NCBI GenBank assembly: GCA_022315425.1
Contig: JAIUPT010000033.1
Coordinates: 992,001 to 1,056,000 of the forward strand
Direction of reading: 5' to 3'
Source of the DNA: Pseudevernia furfuracea
Taxonomy: Eukaryota; Ascomycota; Lecanoromycetes; Lecanorales; Parmeliaceae
DNA: 64,000 bases
The notes under the pieces are model-generated. The model worked only from the letters and a program-made list of their open reading frames with translations, was not told the DNA's origin and ran no database searches. Every line of letters starts with the position of its first letter. Within the stretch, counting starts at the first letter, position 1. Below are positions 42,894 to 54,458 of the stretch, piece by piece. Made by a program: the position numbers and the translations under genes.

Positions 42894-43271
42894 GGATGAA
42901 AGAATAGTTGAGCTCGTCGCTGGATAGGATGAGCGGGAGGAAAGTGAAGTCGAACGGTTCTTGCAGCAAGCTTCCCGACCGATTTGATGCTGCTAGCCAA
43001 TCATGTCCGAGGAATGCCGCAGTGCCAAGATCATTTCCGCTAAATCTTGCCGTGGTGACGTTGTTCTCGATCGCCGAAACAAGATTCTATCATTTTCATT
43101 ACAATCGAACCGAGCCTTTGCGGCTCAACTTCCTCATTCTGTCATTCACTCAAACCCCCGAGAGTCCGAGCTACCGGAGTCTGGCCCGCAGCGACTAAAG
43201 TACCTCACCTACTTTCTAAACTTCCTATCCAGTACCCCTCGTCCATTTCATTGACCACACCACGCATAGTC
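42696..43271. promoter_or_regulatory. Divergent spacer between MBL-like gene and TLS1
   Basis: 576 bp between start codons, containing a heptanucleotide repeat (listed separately). Both promoters must be here. Confidence 0.45.
42841..42896 (+). repeat. GAGTTGA heptanucleotide repeat, seven perfect units plus one variant
   Basis: Seven identical 7-bp units (42841-42889) followed by GAGTGGA. It lies in the divergent promoter, about 145 bp from the MBL-like start and 375 bp from the TLS1 start. Confidence 0.95.
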
Positions 43272-44391
43272 ATGATGGATTACAGCTCTCAAATCGAAGG
43301 CGGGAACTCGTCAGATCTCGTCAGACCCTCCAAACGAAGGAAATTCTACCGCAAGCGCACCGATGCAGAAGAGGAAGGCCCACCCAATGTTTCATCTGCA
43401 CCTCCTCCTTCCCCTCCTCCAGAGTCGATGACCGTCGAAGAACTCATCTCTCATCATGGTCACCTCACCGAGTCCCAGGACGAAAGGACAGCCGAGGAGC
43501 CCTTGTCCGTCGCAGAAATCCTCCGCCAACGAAAGGCTGCTTTGCGACGAAAAGGCGGCATCGAATTCACCAACAGCCATACATCTATGCCAACAACACC
43601 ACAGACCTGTGATGCTCTCATAGTGAAGGAGGATGACACGCCAGCAGACATCAAATCAGTTATCGAGCGCTTTGCCCCTCAAACAGGCCAGGTCTCGGAT
43701 GTAGCCGATAAGCACATGTACGTCTTTCCCCCCGTACCTTGAATCAAACCTGGAAGCGGCGACTAACGTGATAAGGATGGCATATATAGATTCGGAATTG
43801 GCTAAACGTCAACGTCAAAATCAATCTACCTCTACACAATCTATCCATGGACAAGAGCTGTCACCCAACGGGGCTCTGCTTAACGCTGGGGTACACCGCC
43901 AGCCCGCAGCTCTCGGGAAGCTCCACGAAATCGACCTTGGCCCAGACGCCACACTCCGTAATATTGCCCGAACGGAAGCTGCTCAGCGCAAGCTCGAGGG
44001 CATAGAGACAGAGATCGACGAGTCTACAGGCAAAGTTCGCTTGCGAAGAGATGGCAAGCCGTGGCGGCCTCGCAAGAGGCGGAACAGTGGGGATGTCAAG
44101 CGAGACAAGCTTGTCGAAGAAGTCATGCGCGAATCTAGGCTTGAGATTTATGACGAGCCGGATGAAGAAGTGAATAACGACGATCAAGCTGCCGACGATC
44201 GGATTGCGGAGCAGTTCAGAAGGGAATTCATGGATGCCATTTCAAGTCGACAGAAGAAGGCGGCACAGGCTAAGAGGCCGGCAAAGGGAAAGGAAGTGGA
44301 TGATCAACCTAGAGGACCGAAATTGGGGGGAAGTAGGAGTGCTAGGGCGGCGATGAGGGAGAGGGAGGAGGCTGCGAAGAAGAAGAAGTAG
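43272..44391 (+). CDS. TLS1: TLS1 / C9orf78 (HCA59) family splicing-associated protein
   Basis: Exons 43272-43717 and 43776-44391; 353 aa. The splice joins DVADKHM to MAYIDSELAKRQRQ, the signature of the HCA59/C9orf78 family. The junction needs an AAG acceptor (GATAAG), with branch GACTAAC 15 nt upstream. The N-terminus is rich in basic residues and proline (SKRRKFYRKR, APPPSPPPES), with SVAEILRQRKAALRRKGGIEF. The C-terminus is charged with NIARTEAAQRKLEGI, GKPWRPRKRRNSGDV and a KKK tail, consistent with a nuclear protein. In fission yeast Tls1 associates with spliceosome factor Brr2 and affects splicing of shelterin transcripts and heterochromatin; human C9orf78 is a spliceosome component. 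The start was taken at the first of two Met codons. Confidence 0.85.
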
Positions 44392-44857
44392 GATAGACTA
44401 TGCTTTGGAAGTGCCAGCGAGGCTGTGATAAATGAGGTCTTCAGCCTACGGATACAAGTTTCCAACTTATTTTCTCCACTACGCATGTCATCAGCCTCAG
44501 AACAGATCTCCACTCAAAGCACAAGGCACATCATCCACTGCATCTCTTCTTCTCTTCCCCGTCCGCAACCTCTCCTTCTACGTTATGCTCGCCTCACTCT
44601 CACCTACGGCGTTCATATCTACGATTAAGGAGGAAGGTGTCGTTACCTTCTCTCTATCCATGGTCATTCACTTCGCGCGATGGAACAGAATTACGATGGA
44701 CCAGTGGCAGGCCGTGCCAAGTATTAGATTGTGAGATCATTTCAATCACATGCTACCCTCTTCTAACGGACATCTGCTTCGACCCACGTTTTGCATTGTC
44801 ATACGCTTCTCAATGCAGCTCGCAGCTCCCTTCCATCCAGATCCTCCCACGCAGCCA
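44392..44857. other. Spacer
   Basis: 466 bp after TLS1. No supported feature. Confidence 0.4.
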
Positions 44858-45327
44858 TCACAAAAGCTTCAGCATCTCAACCATATCGAACAGCGAAGCC
44901 AGAGCATGCTCTCCACTAGCCAACCGGGCAGCCTCCTCGAACACCTTCGTGGCCTTTATTATCAGATCCTTCGCCAAATACTGACGTGGGTGGAACTCGA
45001 GGTAGCATGCGTATTTACAAGCACCGTGCACAGTGCCCTGCACCGCGGGCCCGTATGCTGGCTCGAAGTCATATTTCAGCAATCAATCTTTGCATTCCTT
45101 ACACTGGGACCAGAATACCGCTGGATATTGCTCCACCGACTCTGGATTGGGAGATTCGAACTCAACCACGAGCTTCCGAAACCCCGCGCAAGGTCTTTCG
45201 TGGCCTTTTCGAACTGTTGCGGTTTGCAAATGAAATCTCAGGGTCTGCAAACATGCACTTTTTCTTCGAAACCCTCACTGTTTCATCAGTGAACAGAGGG
45301 TCTAAGATTTTGTCGATGGCAATCTAA
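44858..45327 (-). pseudogene. C-terminal half of a decayed fungal 2EXR/F-box-like gene
   Basis: On the minus strand a protein-like frame starts near 45327 (DKILDPLFTDETVRVSKKK, MFADPEISFANRNSSKRPRK). It shifts by one base at a GGGG run near 45188 and continues FRKLVVEFESPNPESVEQYP, AVFWSQCKECKD, TGA stop (45085), LLKYDFEPAYGPAVQGT, ACYLEFHPRQYLAKDL, FEEAARLASGEHALASLFDM to a stop at 44858. The order (KLVVEFES, EPAYGPAV, LEFHPRQY) resembles the C-terminal part of ascomycete 2EXR-type proteins. There are one frameshift and one nonsense. The plus-strand relic at 45535-46145 supplies the matching N-terminal half in the opposite direction. Confidence 0.5.
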
Positions 45328-45534
45328 TAGCATGCCACTCATTCACCTGAGAATCTCATCTCCTCTATCTCAGGCAGCAACTTGTGCGGCCTCGTACTAC
45401 CCTCATGGAAAAATCGACAGACTTCCATAGCTACTTCCTGAAGGATACCTCGGTTGTGCCTTCGTGACACAGTGAGTCAAAACGCAGAGCCATGCTTTCT
45501 CTCCTTTCTACATATCTTAGTCTTGGAGTTGTCT

Positions 45535-46145
45535 ATGCCCAAAAACATCTACCTCGACCAACCCGAGCAGACTCAAAACTCATTCACGATGAGTGGCACC
45601 CAGTCTGACCGGTGCGTACTCCCTTTCCCTACTGAAATTCGACTGAAATTCTACCGCAACCTCGTCAAAAAGACGTATCACGCTCTCGAAACAACTCCCA
45701 AACATTCTCTCTCCACCATGAAGAGGGATCGCAAGCAGCTTCTGCCGACCTCGTCATCCTCCGAGTCTCGAAGGCTACCAGTAAGGAGGCCTTGAAGCTC
45801 CTCTACGAAGGAAGTGTCTTTCTCTTCAAGCTAGACTTCACGACAATATTTCTTTGCCATGCCCCACCTCAGACGGCAGTGGCCTTGATGAACAACGTGT
45901 CGTTCGACATTTCGGCCAGACATTCGGCTGCGTTTGCTGGAAATGCCAGTGGCTTTGTCTATACTGTTGGCCCACCAGGACCAACCAGCCAGCAGTTGAT
46001 GAGTCAGAGGACTATGGAGCTATTCACCGGCACCGCATGTTTTCGCAATGTTTTACGCATCAGATTCAAGGACTGCGCCAACAGCACCCATGTGGTCCTC
46101 GCCCTACAAAGACTCATGATCGGCTCCTTTCCTTCTTACCATTGA
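45535..46145 (+). pseudogene. N-terminal half of a decayed fungal 2EXR/F-box-like gene
   Basis: The plus strand reads MSGTQSDRCVLPFPTEIRLKFYRNLVKKTYH, the start expected for a 2EXR/F-box-like protein. After a frame change between about 45690 and 45720 it continues ASADLVILRVSKATSKEALK and LLYEGSVFLFKLDFTTIF, MNNVSFDISARHSAAFAG, RNVLRIRFKDCANSTHVVL to a stop at 46145. No intron fits the frame change well, so an indel is more likely. The protein ends about where the minus-strand relic at 44858-45327 would begin. Confidence 0.5.
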
Positions 46146-47293
46146 CAGAGGCCCATGAGAAATTGAACGTTTCGCCACGTAGCGGAGTACTAAGTACGAT
46201 GTTTTACTTCCTTCTCCAATCCCATCATAAGCTTAGTCCCTCATTAAATCGCCTTTCGACCACGATTGTAGGGAACAAGTTCCTAAAGTGAGGCAACCCA
46301 CCATGGTTGTTTGACATGGGGGCTACGCAGAGCTATGGAAGGCAGTAGATCTTGTGAGGAATTTCGCAGAAGATTCTCCTCAAAAGCGAAGGGTGATGCA
46401 CGTTTGCACTATCGTCGTCCACCCAACGAAACATCCGGCCATCAAGTTACGAGACTTCCCTCATGAGACTCCTCGGTCGCTGAGCTTGTGATTGGCCGTT
46501 GCGATCCAGAATCGTCACATGGGTCCTACAACCCTCCAATTACCCAACCGACACCAGCAGTAAAGACTGTCCGTCGCGCTTTGATGAGTTATCCATTATA
46601 CCACCTGGTTATTCACTTGCTGGTATTGTCTGACTCGTCCCTGAGCGTCATTTTATCGCAAGAATGTCGTTTTCTTGAGTAATGCAACAGTAGAAAAATA
46701 TATGAAATGGTGCGTTGGGCCTTCAATGCCAAGAGACGAAATGGATTTTGAATACGCTAAATGAGAAGTCATGTTTGGGTGCAGGGAATGGCCATGGATG
46801 GATGTCGCAAATGGCCATGAAAGGCTATATTTTTCTGATCATCATTCTGATCACCATATTTTTCTATGGCCCTATCCATTCCATGGCCATTTGCGACATC
46901 TATCCCATGGCCATTTTGGCAAGCTTTCCACTACTGGGTAGCCCGCGCCCCCAGCATATATTATATACCGATAATTACATTTAGTAGTGTAGACAAGTTG
47001 ATTTGCAATGTTTTCAGTAGTGATAGGTCTGATTACTGAGACTACACTCAGAAAATAACGTCAGCTTACCATCGAGCTGATCGTTCGCTACTCGCTTCCA
47101 CCTACTAATGCAACACAAGCTCTCCGCCAATATATCTCTCGGGTAAGCTGCTTTGTCGAATAAATGCCTCATTCGACTTCCTTCGAAGCATTTCTTTTCC
47201 CTTAATCACATGCTTTCAAACCCGCCCATCCACTGTCGTCAAAAAATATTGAAATTTGCTTGGTACTAGCCCTGTGTCATCCGCAGAGTCACA
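46146..47293. other. Spacer containing an inverted repeat
   Basis: 1.15 kb between the broken gene and the surface protein gene. Only the inverted repeat at 46787-46915 stands out. Confidence 0.45.
46787..46915. repeat. Imperfect inverted repeat (possible foldback/MITE-like element)
   Basis: GATGTCGCAAATGGCCATG (46801-46819) is the exact reverse complement of 46882-46900. The match extends outwards (AATGGCCATGG on the left, CCATGGCCATT on the right, one base offset) and more weakly inwards. The arms enclose an AT-rich loop with a repeated TTCTGATCA word. Flanking target duplications could not be identified. Confidence 0.75.
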
Positions 47294-49749
47294 ATGAGGC
47301 TCTTTTACTGCACCTGTCTTTCATGGGCATATTATTGTACGCGCATCGTTGGGAGTCTGGGAAGCTACACCAATGCCTCCAGTGAAACCACAGCATTATC
47401 TGGCAACCTCACCTCTGTAGCCTCTTTGACCGCAGAGCGCGTATGTTATATCGCTGCGCCAACGGTGCAAGTACTATATTTCCCTCCTGGAAACAGGACT
47501 GTCCGAGATGCCACGACTGTCGTCTCGAGCAATTATACCTTGTATGTCCGCGATCATCTCCAACTGAATATGTGTTAAGCCCAGATCTTCATAGTACCTC
47601 TCCGTCCTTGTACGTGGTGTATCCCACTATAAGTGCAGATGACATGTGGGAATTTAGTGGCATTCTCAAACCTCAAATAGGCGCTGTCTACTACAACGTT
47701 ACACGAGCTTATCCACCAAATGCCCTCCGAACATTTCCAGCCGATTGCTATCATGGCTTCTTAAACGACCCGCAAGGCCCACCAACCCTTAAGGTGGAGG
47801 ACCTGATTCACCCTCCTCAAAATTGGATTACTGGCCAACTGTGTCAGATGGTGATGGGCCATGTCCCAGGGTACGGCGACCATGGTGACGATGAGTACCC
47901 CAATCCAAATGGAACCGAAATGGCGGCTTTTCCTAATCTCGTCCTGCCGGAGGAAATGTCAACCTATGATCCCGCGTGGTCAGGTTGCGTTCAGAATACG
48001 GCTGTTAATCCAGTTTGGGATCCACCTCGAGCCTTGACGCCAGCCGCTGTCATGGTACCGTCGACTACAACTCAACCGTCAAGCCCCTCCTCGACTGCCG
48101 ACCTTGAGTGGCAATCTGTCATCCCGATGCCTATTACCCGACCTGCCACCATCCCATCCGCGCCCGTAGCCCCAGCAGGTCCCGGCGATTCTCCTAAAAT
48201 TACCCAAAGCGCTGGTGTTATCCCTGCAGCAGATGATGGTGCCGATGACGAGCACGGCAACGCGGATCAAGAACCTGACGTTGCATACACTAGCACCAAG
48301 AGGACCGAACAAGGAAATCTGCCCATTATCGAGCCACCATCTCGCAGTGTTGTTGTCATTGGACATCACACAGTGTATGCGCTTCCAGATGGAAGATTAT
48401 CAGTTGATAGCATGAGAATAACCCCAGGAGCTCCAGAAATCACCGTCGATGGACTTCCAGTGTCGCAAGATGATTCGGCCATATATGTTGCTGGTTCCTC
48501 ATACATGTTATATTCAGCGTCTGTCTTACCGAGCCTTGATCCACCTCCACTGGTCGGTGGCCAGCACATGGAAGCATTATCTGATGGGAAGATCGCAATA
48601 GGACGTGTTACGATTGCACCTGGGAGCCAAGTGACCATTGCCGGAAATCCTATCTCTGTCGATGCCCTCTATGTTGTATATGGTAGTAGTACATATGCAA
48701 AACCTCCCGTATCACGAGTTGACGTAAGTGGCGTTTATAATTTGGAAAGCGTGCAAAACGCCGACGATCCAGGAGTTAGTCCAGCACCTGTAGATACCTC
48801 AGCTAAACCAATGGTGACACCGCCGCCCCTTGCCGCGTATCAGAAAATATCGAAACTCGCGAACGGTGCGATTCTTGTGGAAGGCTCAACAATCCCACTG
48901 GGCGGACAGGTGACTGTTTCCAACACGCCAATATCTGTGGGTTCTAGCGTTGTCGTCGTCGACGGAACCACTTACGGGCTCCCTATATCCCTACCTCCTG
49001 GCCTGCCGATACTTATCGACGGGCAACGCATCTGGAGGGATTCTAACGGAGACGTCGTGATTGGCAGCGTGACACTTTCCCCAGGATCTCAAACGACGAT
49101 AGCCGGAACGCCCGTTTCTGTAGGCTCCACTTTCGTGGCCGTCGCCGGAAGCACTTTCGATCTCGCTCCCTCCCAGCCTACATACACGGTCCCGCTGATC
49201 GGTGGCCAGACCGTTTCGAAAGCTCCTGATGGTGCAATCGTAGTTGGGAGCCTGACGCTACGTCAAGGGTCTCAGACCACCATATCCGGAACAGCCGTTT
49301 CGGTAGGATCAAACGATATCACGATCGATGGCACCTCTTACGCACTACCCCTGGCAACCGGAAATTCCATATACATCGACGGCCAGTCTTTTGAACGGCT
49401 TGCCGACGGCAACGTCGTCATCGACGACGGCCAAATCCTAAGTGTCGGTGCTCAGACCACAGTCTCCGGGCTTCCGATCTCCGTAGGGGTCACTGATGTC
49501 GTGATCGCCGGGAACACTTATGCGGTCGTGAACCAGCTGACATCAGCGGCCGCTGTTGGCGCGATGATTGCGTCCATGTTCGGTTTTGTGTCTTCGCCAA
49601 CGAACGCAGTCGGGTCGGCGCAGACTGCTTCTAGACCACCGTCGGAAGTTTTCCTCGGGGTAGGCGCAAGTTGGGGTGTAGATGTGTGGGTTCTGTTACT
49701 GAGCTGGCTCGGTGGTGTCGCATTTAGCGCCGCTCTATATACCATATGA
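47294..49749 (+). CDS. Repeat-containing secreted or surface-anchored protein (adhesin-like)
   Basis: Exons 47294-47541 and 47580-49749; 805 aa. The start MRLFYCTCLSWAYYC is a probable signal peptide, followed by N-glycosylation sites. The 38-nt intron (GTATGT..TTAAG) joins SNYTF to PDLHSTSPSLYVVYP; without it translation would begin at 47443 and lose the signal peptide. Residues 83-250 form a cysteine-containing domain, then a Pro/Ser/Thr linker. From about 336 to 735 there are six diverged repeats of 52-60 residues with the pattern GGQ..(15)..DG.I.VGS.TL.PGSQ.TI.GTPVSVGS..VVVDG.TY.LP. A hydrophobic C-terminus (VWVLLLSWLGGVAFSAALY) suggests a membrane or GPI-type anchor. Such beta-rich repeat proteins are common on fungal walls; the ligand is unknown. 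Confidence 0.75.
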
Positions 49750-50445
49750 TACCTAGAAGATAGAAGATATTATGATAGTAATCTTGATCGTTAAAGGCCA
49801 ATAGCATGGCTTATAATTAGGAAAGGTTGTTTGTAGATATTGATAAATTCAAACATCGTATTCTACATTCTTGCCAAACGGCCGATTTATCATTAATAAT
49901 GAACAATCATACTGTTTTTATACCCGGCTCCCCTCAAAGCATGTATAATAGCCAAGCGAGATCCCATCACGATTCAAGTTTCGTGCTACAGTAACAGAAA
50001 AACAAAACGAACAATAAATGAATCACAGAGATGGATGTTTCGCATGGTTAGCAGTGATTGTATCGAGGACCATGACTAAGTCGAGAGCCATATACATATC
50101 TCGGAGCCATTGCGACTTCTAGAGAATAATAACTTTAACCTACAGACCTCAAAATAGAATTGAACAGCTGTGTCAAAGGAGAATGATTAGGGTTGCCGGC
50201 AAGGGGGCGGGTGATGTTGACGGAAGTTGCCGCAGAGTATCGGTCAAGGCTAAGAGATTCGAATGATGGATGGAGGGGGGAAGATGGAGGGTTAATGGAA
50301 ACAAGAGAGCTGTGGACACTTGAACTTCGCGCGAACAGATTCGGTACTAGTGTGGTGGCATGATCGACTCTTGTGCAGTTTGATTGCTGTACTTCCTGCA
50401 CCTACCGTCTCATGAACACGAACGTGCCGCAAGCCCTCCACCATC
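49750..50445. other. Convergent spacer
   Basis: 696 bp between convergent stop codons of the surface protein gene and HBS1. Nothing recognised. Confidence 0.45.
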
Positions 50446-53140
50446 TCACTCCACGAGTCCCGCTCCTATAGTCTCGCCGCCTGCTCTCAAAATGACTCTC
50501 CCTCCTTGCTCCAATGGAATCGGATCATCCACCTCAACAAGCACCCTCGCTACACTTCCTGGCTTAATCAATCTAGGCTTCTTCCCCTTGATAGCGGCAC
50601 CGGATGCCTTATCCAGCTGAGCCACCAATTTTGTGACCCTCGCTGGCGCATGCAATCTTCCCTTATGAACTTCACAATGCATTGGTGTGATATGCTCGAA
50701 TGCTAACATCTTGACTATGAACGACGTGATGCACTGAATGGGGGCGGCAGGCGGGCAGACGACGTCGCCGGATTTCAGGTATTTGGCTTCGATGTCTGCG
50801 AAATGCAGTATGACATTCTGGCCAGCTACAGCCCAGTCTGAGGGTTCTGAGTCCACCTCAAGGCCTTTGATAGAGGCATTTTGGCTGGCGGGCATTATGA
50901 TAACGGTGTCACCAATCTGGACATTGCCGGCGTCCAGTCTACCGGAGACAGAAAGGGGATTCTGAACGCCACCACGGAAGATGTCATCAACAGTCATGCG
51001 TAGAGGTTTCTCCAGGGCACGAGTAACGGGCTCAGAGGATTCAAGTAGTGAGATGAGCGGAGCGCCTGTATACCATGAAGCTTGAGGATCCCCGGCTTTG
51101 CCGACAATGTTGTCGCCTGTGAGGCCTGCGCATGGGACGAAAGCGAGATTTTTTGCCAGGAAGCCTGCGCTTGTGAGGAAGGCGGAGAGTTGCTGGGATA
51201 TCTCTTCGAATCGGTCTTGAGACCATTGAACAGTGTCTAATTTATTGACTGCGACAACGATGCGCTGGACACCCATGCTGCGGACCAGCAATGCGTGTTC
51301 TTTTGTCTGGCCTTTGAGACCTGATTCGAAGTTTCCTGTGCTGGCGTCGATGACGAGGACAGCGAAGTCAGCTTGGCTGGCCCCAGCGATCATGTTGGGA
51401 ATGAAATCTCGGTGACCGGGGGCATCGAGGATTGTGAAGCTGGTGCTTTCTGTTTCGAACTTGTTCATGGCAATGTCGATGGTGACGCCCCGATTTCGCT
51501 CTTCGGTGCCCTGATCTAGCACCCAGGCTAGAGCGAATGATGCTTTACCGATCCTTTCGGCTTCTTTCCGGTACTTGTCTAGAGTCCTTTGGTCGACCAC
51601 TTTTAGATCATAAAGGAGACGACCCATTAGTGTACTCTTTCCCGCGTCGACATGGCCAATTACTACAAAGTTCGCGGCCTTCTTAGGTTTCGACCTTTCG
51701 AATTCCGCGACAACATCGAGGTTCTTCCCTTTCACCTTGGGCTCTTCGATGGTAACATTCCCAACGCCTTGGGCAACAGCATTGACGCTTTTATCGCCGG
51801 ATTTAGGCTGTGGTGGCAATTTGACCGGCTTTTGGGTCGGTCCTCTAGTATTTTGTGCTTTTGTAACGATATCATCGGGGCTTGGTCCTGCAAAATCAAA
51901 TTTAGCATGTGTATCAGGTCCTAGCACGTAATGATCTGGAGTCTGAATATCATGCTGTTGTGACACTGCAGCGGCGCCAAAGATGGTCTGTGCAAATACT
52001 GAAGGGCCTGCTGCCGGTGTGATTTCAGGCTTTTTCTCGATGTCTGGACTAGCCGGAGAATTCGACTTCTCAAAATCCTCCTTTGCTGGCTGACCATCCT
52101 GTGGATATTCCAACCCTTTTGGCTTTCGCCTTGGATATTTCCCTGATTGCTCGTTCACACCCTGCTCGTTGATCGCATTCAAAGATTTGAGGCTCGATAT
52201 ATTTGAATCGTTATCGGGCTTTAACTGGGGTGGCTTGCCCGTAAGCTTGTCCAGAAGAGCAACGGAACTTGTGGCATTCTGTCCGTCTTCGGCCCTCTGA
52301 TTCTCTTTCTTCTTGCGAGCCGCAGCTAGAGCCGCAAGTTTGGACTTGGGTGCACCATCTGGTTTTGACGATCCTCCCAGTAATCCACCTCGAGGGTATA
52401 ACGGCTCGATAAGAATTTCTCCAAGGCGGTCCTCTGGGATGTTGAGCCACGGAGAATCGCTGAAAAAGTCTGCAATCGAGAACTGGGCGGAGCAAGACGA
52501 TGAGATCGCAGAAAATTTTACATGTCTTGTAGGATTTGAGTCTTGCCTCGAAAGATCCGATACTGGTCCGAGACGCGTTTTCAGCCAAAGGGTCGTTTTA
52601 TAAGAATGCTGCAGAAGTCTCACCTCCGAGCGGTGTGCCATATGTGAACAGTGCTTGGAAATCAAATTACTATAGAAATAATCAAGACCTACCATCTGGC
52701 TTCTTGACGTCCGCATTCGCCTTTTGTTTTTTCGTCTTCTTAGGCGTCTGGGAATTCGTTCTTTGGTCTATACTGCTTAAGCAAATTATCACATTGGATG
52801 ATTATCTACTATACCATACCTAAAATGTAGTCTACGGTCTTATCGACATCGTAGTAATAATGCCACAATGAATCCTCGATCTCTCTGTCCGTAATTGATA
52901 CTTCTGGACCAATGACATCCCGCACTTTAGCAGTGCCCAGACGTAAGTGCTCTGTGACCTCGGAGTCAGTCTAAGATAACAGGCTGACACGCAAGCGCGC
53001 ATCTTTGGAAACACCGGGATAAACCAGATACCTCTGTCCTCGACACCAACCTCCTCCTCATAGTCAGATTCAGCGCCTCCATCAAAGTCATCAAGCTCCT
53101 CATCCAAATCTAGAGCTTTTATTAATTTGTGTCGAGACAT
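50446..53140 (-). CDS. HBS1: HBS1 ribosome-rescue GTPase
   Basis: Exons 53032-53140, 52820-52951, 52693-52767, 50446-52562 (minus); 810 aa. HBS1 is an EF-1A/eRF3-like GTPase that works with Dom34/Pelota to split stalled ribosomes in no-go and nonstop decay. The spliced N-terminus MSRHKLIKALDLDEELDD and HLRLGTAKVRDVIGPEVS..IEDSLWHYYYDVDKTVDYIL form the family N-terminal domain. FSIADFFSDSPWLNIP follows, then a disordered linker. The GTPase domain has G1 GHVDAGKST near 409, G3 DAPGHRD near 486 and G4 NKLD near 546, and beta-barrel domains end PLEQGGRVILRAGGETIGAGLVE. The intron before the last exon (52563-52692) is the least certain: acceptor CGGACCAG with branch GGCTGAAA keeps frame, but a further short intron inside 52490-52530 cannot be excluded. 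Confidence 0.92.
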
Positions 53141-54458
53141 GGTTACTATGTACTAAGGTATAGTTTGAAAAATATGGCGAACATCAAGTCAATGTTGACT
53201 GGCATTGCTGAGAGGTGTTGCTCTGGACTTAATATATCGTTGATAGGTGACAATGCAATTTGCAACGGGAAAGGTTGCCAAGCAAACGCCTCCCGTCCGC
53301 TAGCCAATTCTGGTAGCGCCTTACCCGGCTCGCCCGGACCGCATCGACGCTCACGCGTATAACATCCAATCCTCCATGCTCGTACTCTACCGTCGAATCC
53401 TCCAATTGGAGCGCCCGCGCCCGCGTTGCCGCCTTCCCCCTCCTGCAAAAACATACCTCTGGAAATTGTGCTTTGCGAAGCCAACAGTCTCCGCAAGAAT
53501 TCAAAGTACTTGAAGAAGAATCAGAACGCTACGGCGCCGACCCTTGAGGCACACTACGGAAATTACGAGTCCCTGGCCCTGACTCAACCGCTCAGCATGC
53601 TAGATTTTCTCGAAGAATGCTACGCCGGGCGTATGCGTCTTCTCCGATAAACGCCGAGACTTAACAAAATCCTCACCTTAATTTGTTGCTCTCGGCGTTT
53701 GTCGGATACCTCCCGTGACCGATATGAGTGCGCCTGTAGAGTCCAGGATCTCGCGTTACTGGTGGCTTTGTGTGATGTCCAGCCTTTGCACAGCACTCGA
53801 GCTCTCAGTGACCTGAAATATACTTCCTGGGACCTCAAAGTTCTGTCTCTTTCCAAGGGCAAACCCCCTTAATGTCAACGATGAAGAAACCCAAACATAA
53901 ATGAGACGAACCTGGACTAATCGCCTGCGCGCGAGGGGCATCAGAGTCTACGAGGCTATAGCAGAAGAATCAGCGGGGAAAAGTTTTTTTTGTCCGAGAT
54001 GGGGTTCCGATTGCGGATGTTTGTTTGCTGCCAATGGTACGAGGGTTCATAGATCTGGCATGAGGGTTGCCGAAACTTTTAGATGTCCACGATTAAACGA
54101 ATCGTAGAGACATGTGAAAAAATAGATGCTTTTCGGCATTCAGGTGTCTACAAGGTTTCTAGAAGCCACACAAGTCCTTGGTGCGGGCGGACAAACCCGC
54201 CGAGAGTTGGCCAGGCTGGGAGCCGGGATCGACCAGGAGCCCGGAGAGCAATCCAACCGCGAATCATCTAAACCTGTAAGGAACTCCTTGACAGGCCCTA
54301 GACGATGGCTTTTTCCCGTTAAGACTGGGAAGTACGTTTCGCAGAGAATGCAGCTCAAGGCAAAACAGTCGGAAATTATCAGGGAATGCTCGGCATATAT
54401 TCATTCATTGCACGGCTCGCATGCCCATACTATGTGTACTCGATGATACATGCGCGGT
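53141..54458. other. Spacer without supported gene
   Basis: 1.3 kb upstream of HBS1 and downstream of the MYND gene. Short ORFs only, with stops in all frames. Confidence 0.45.
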
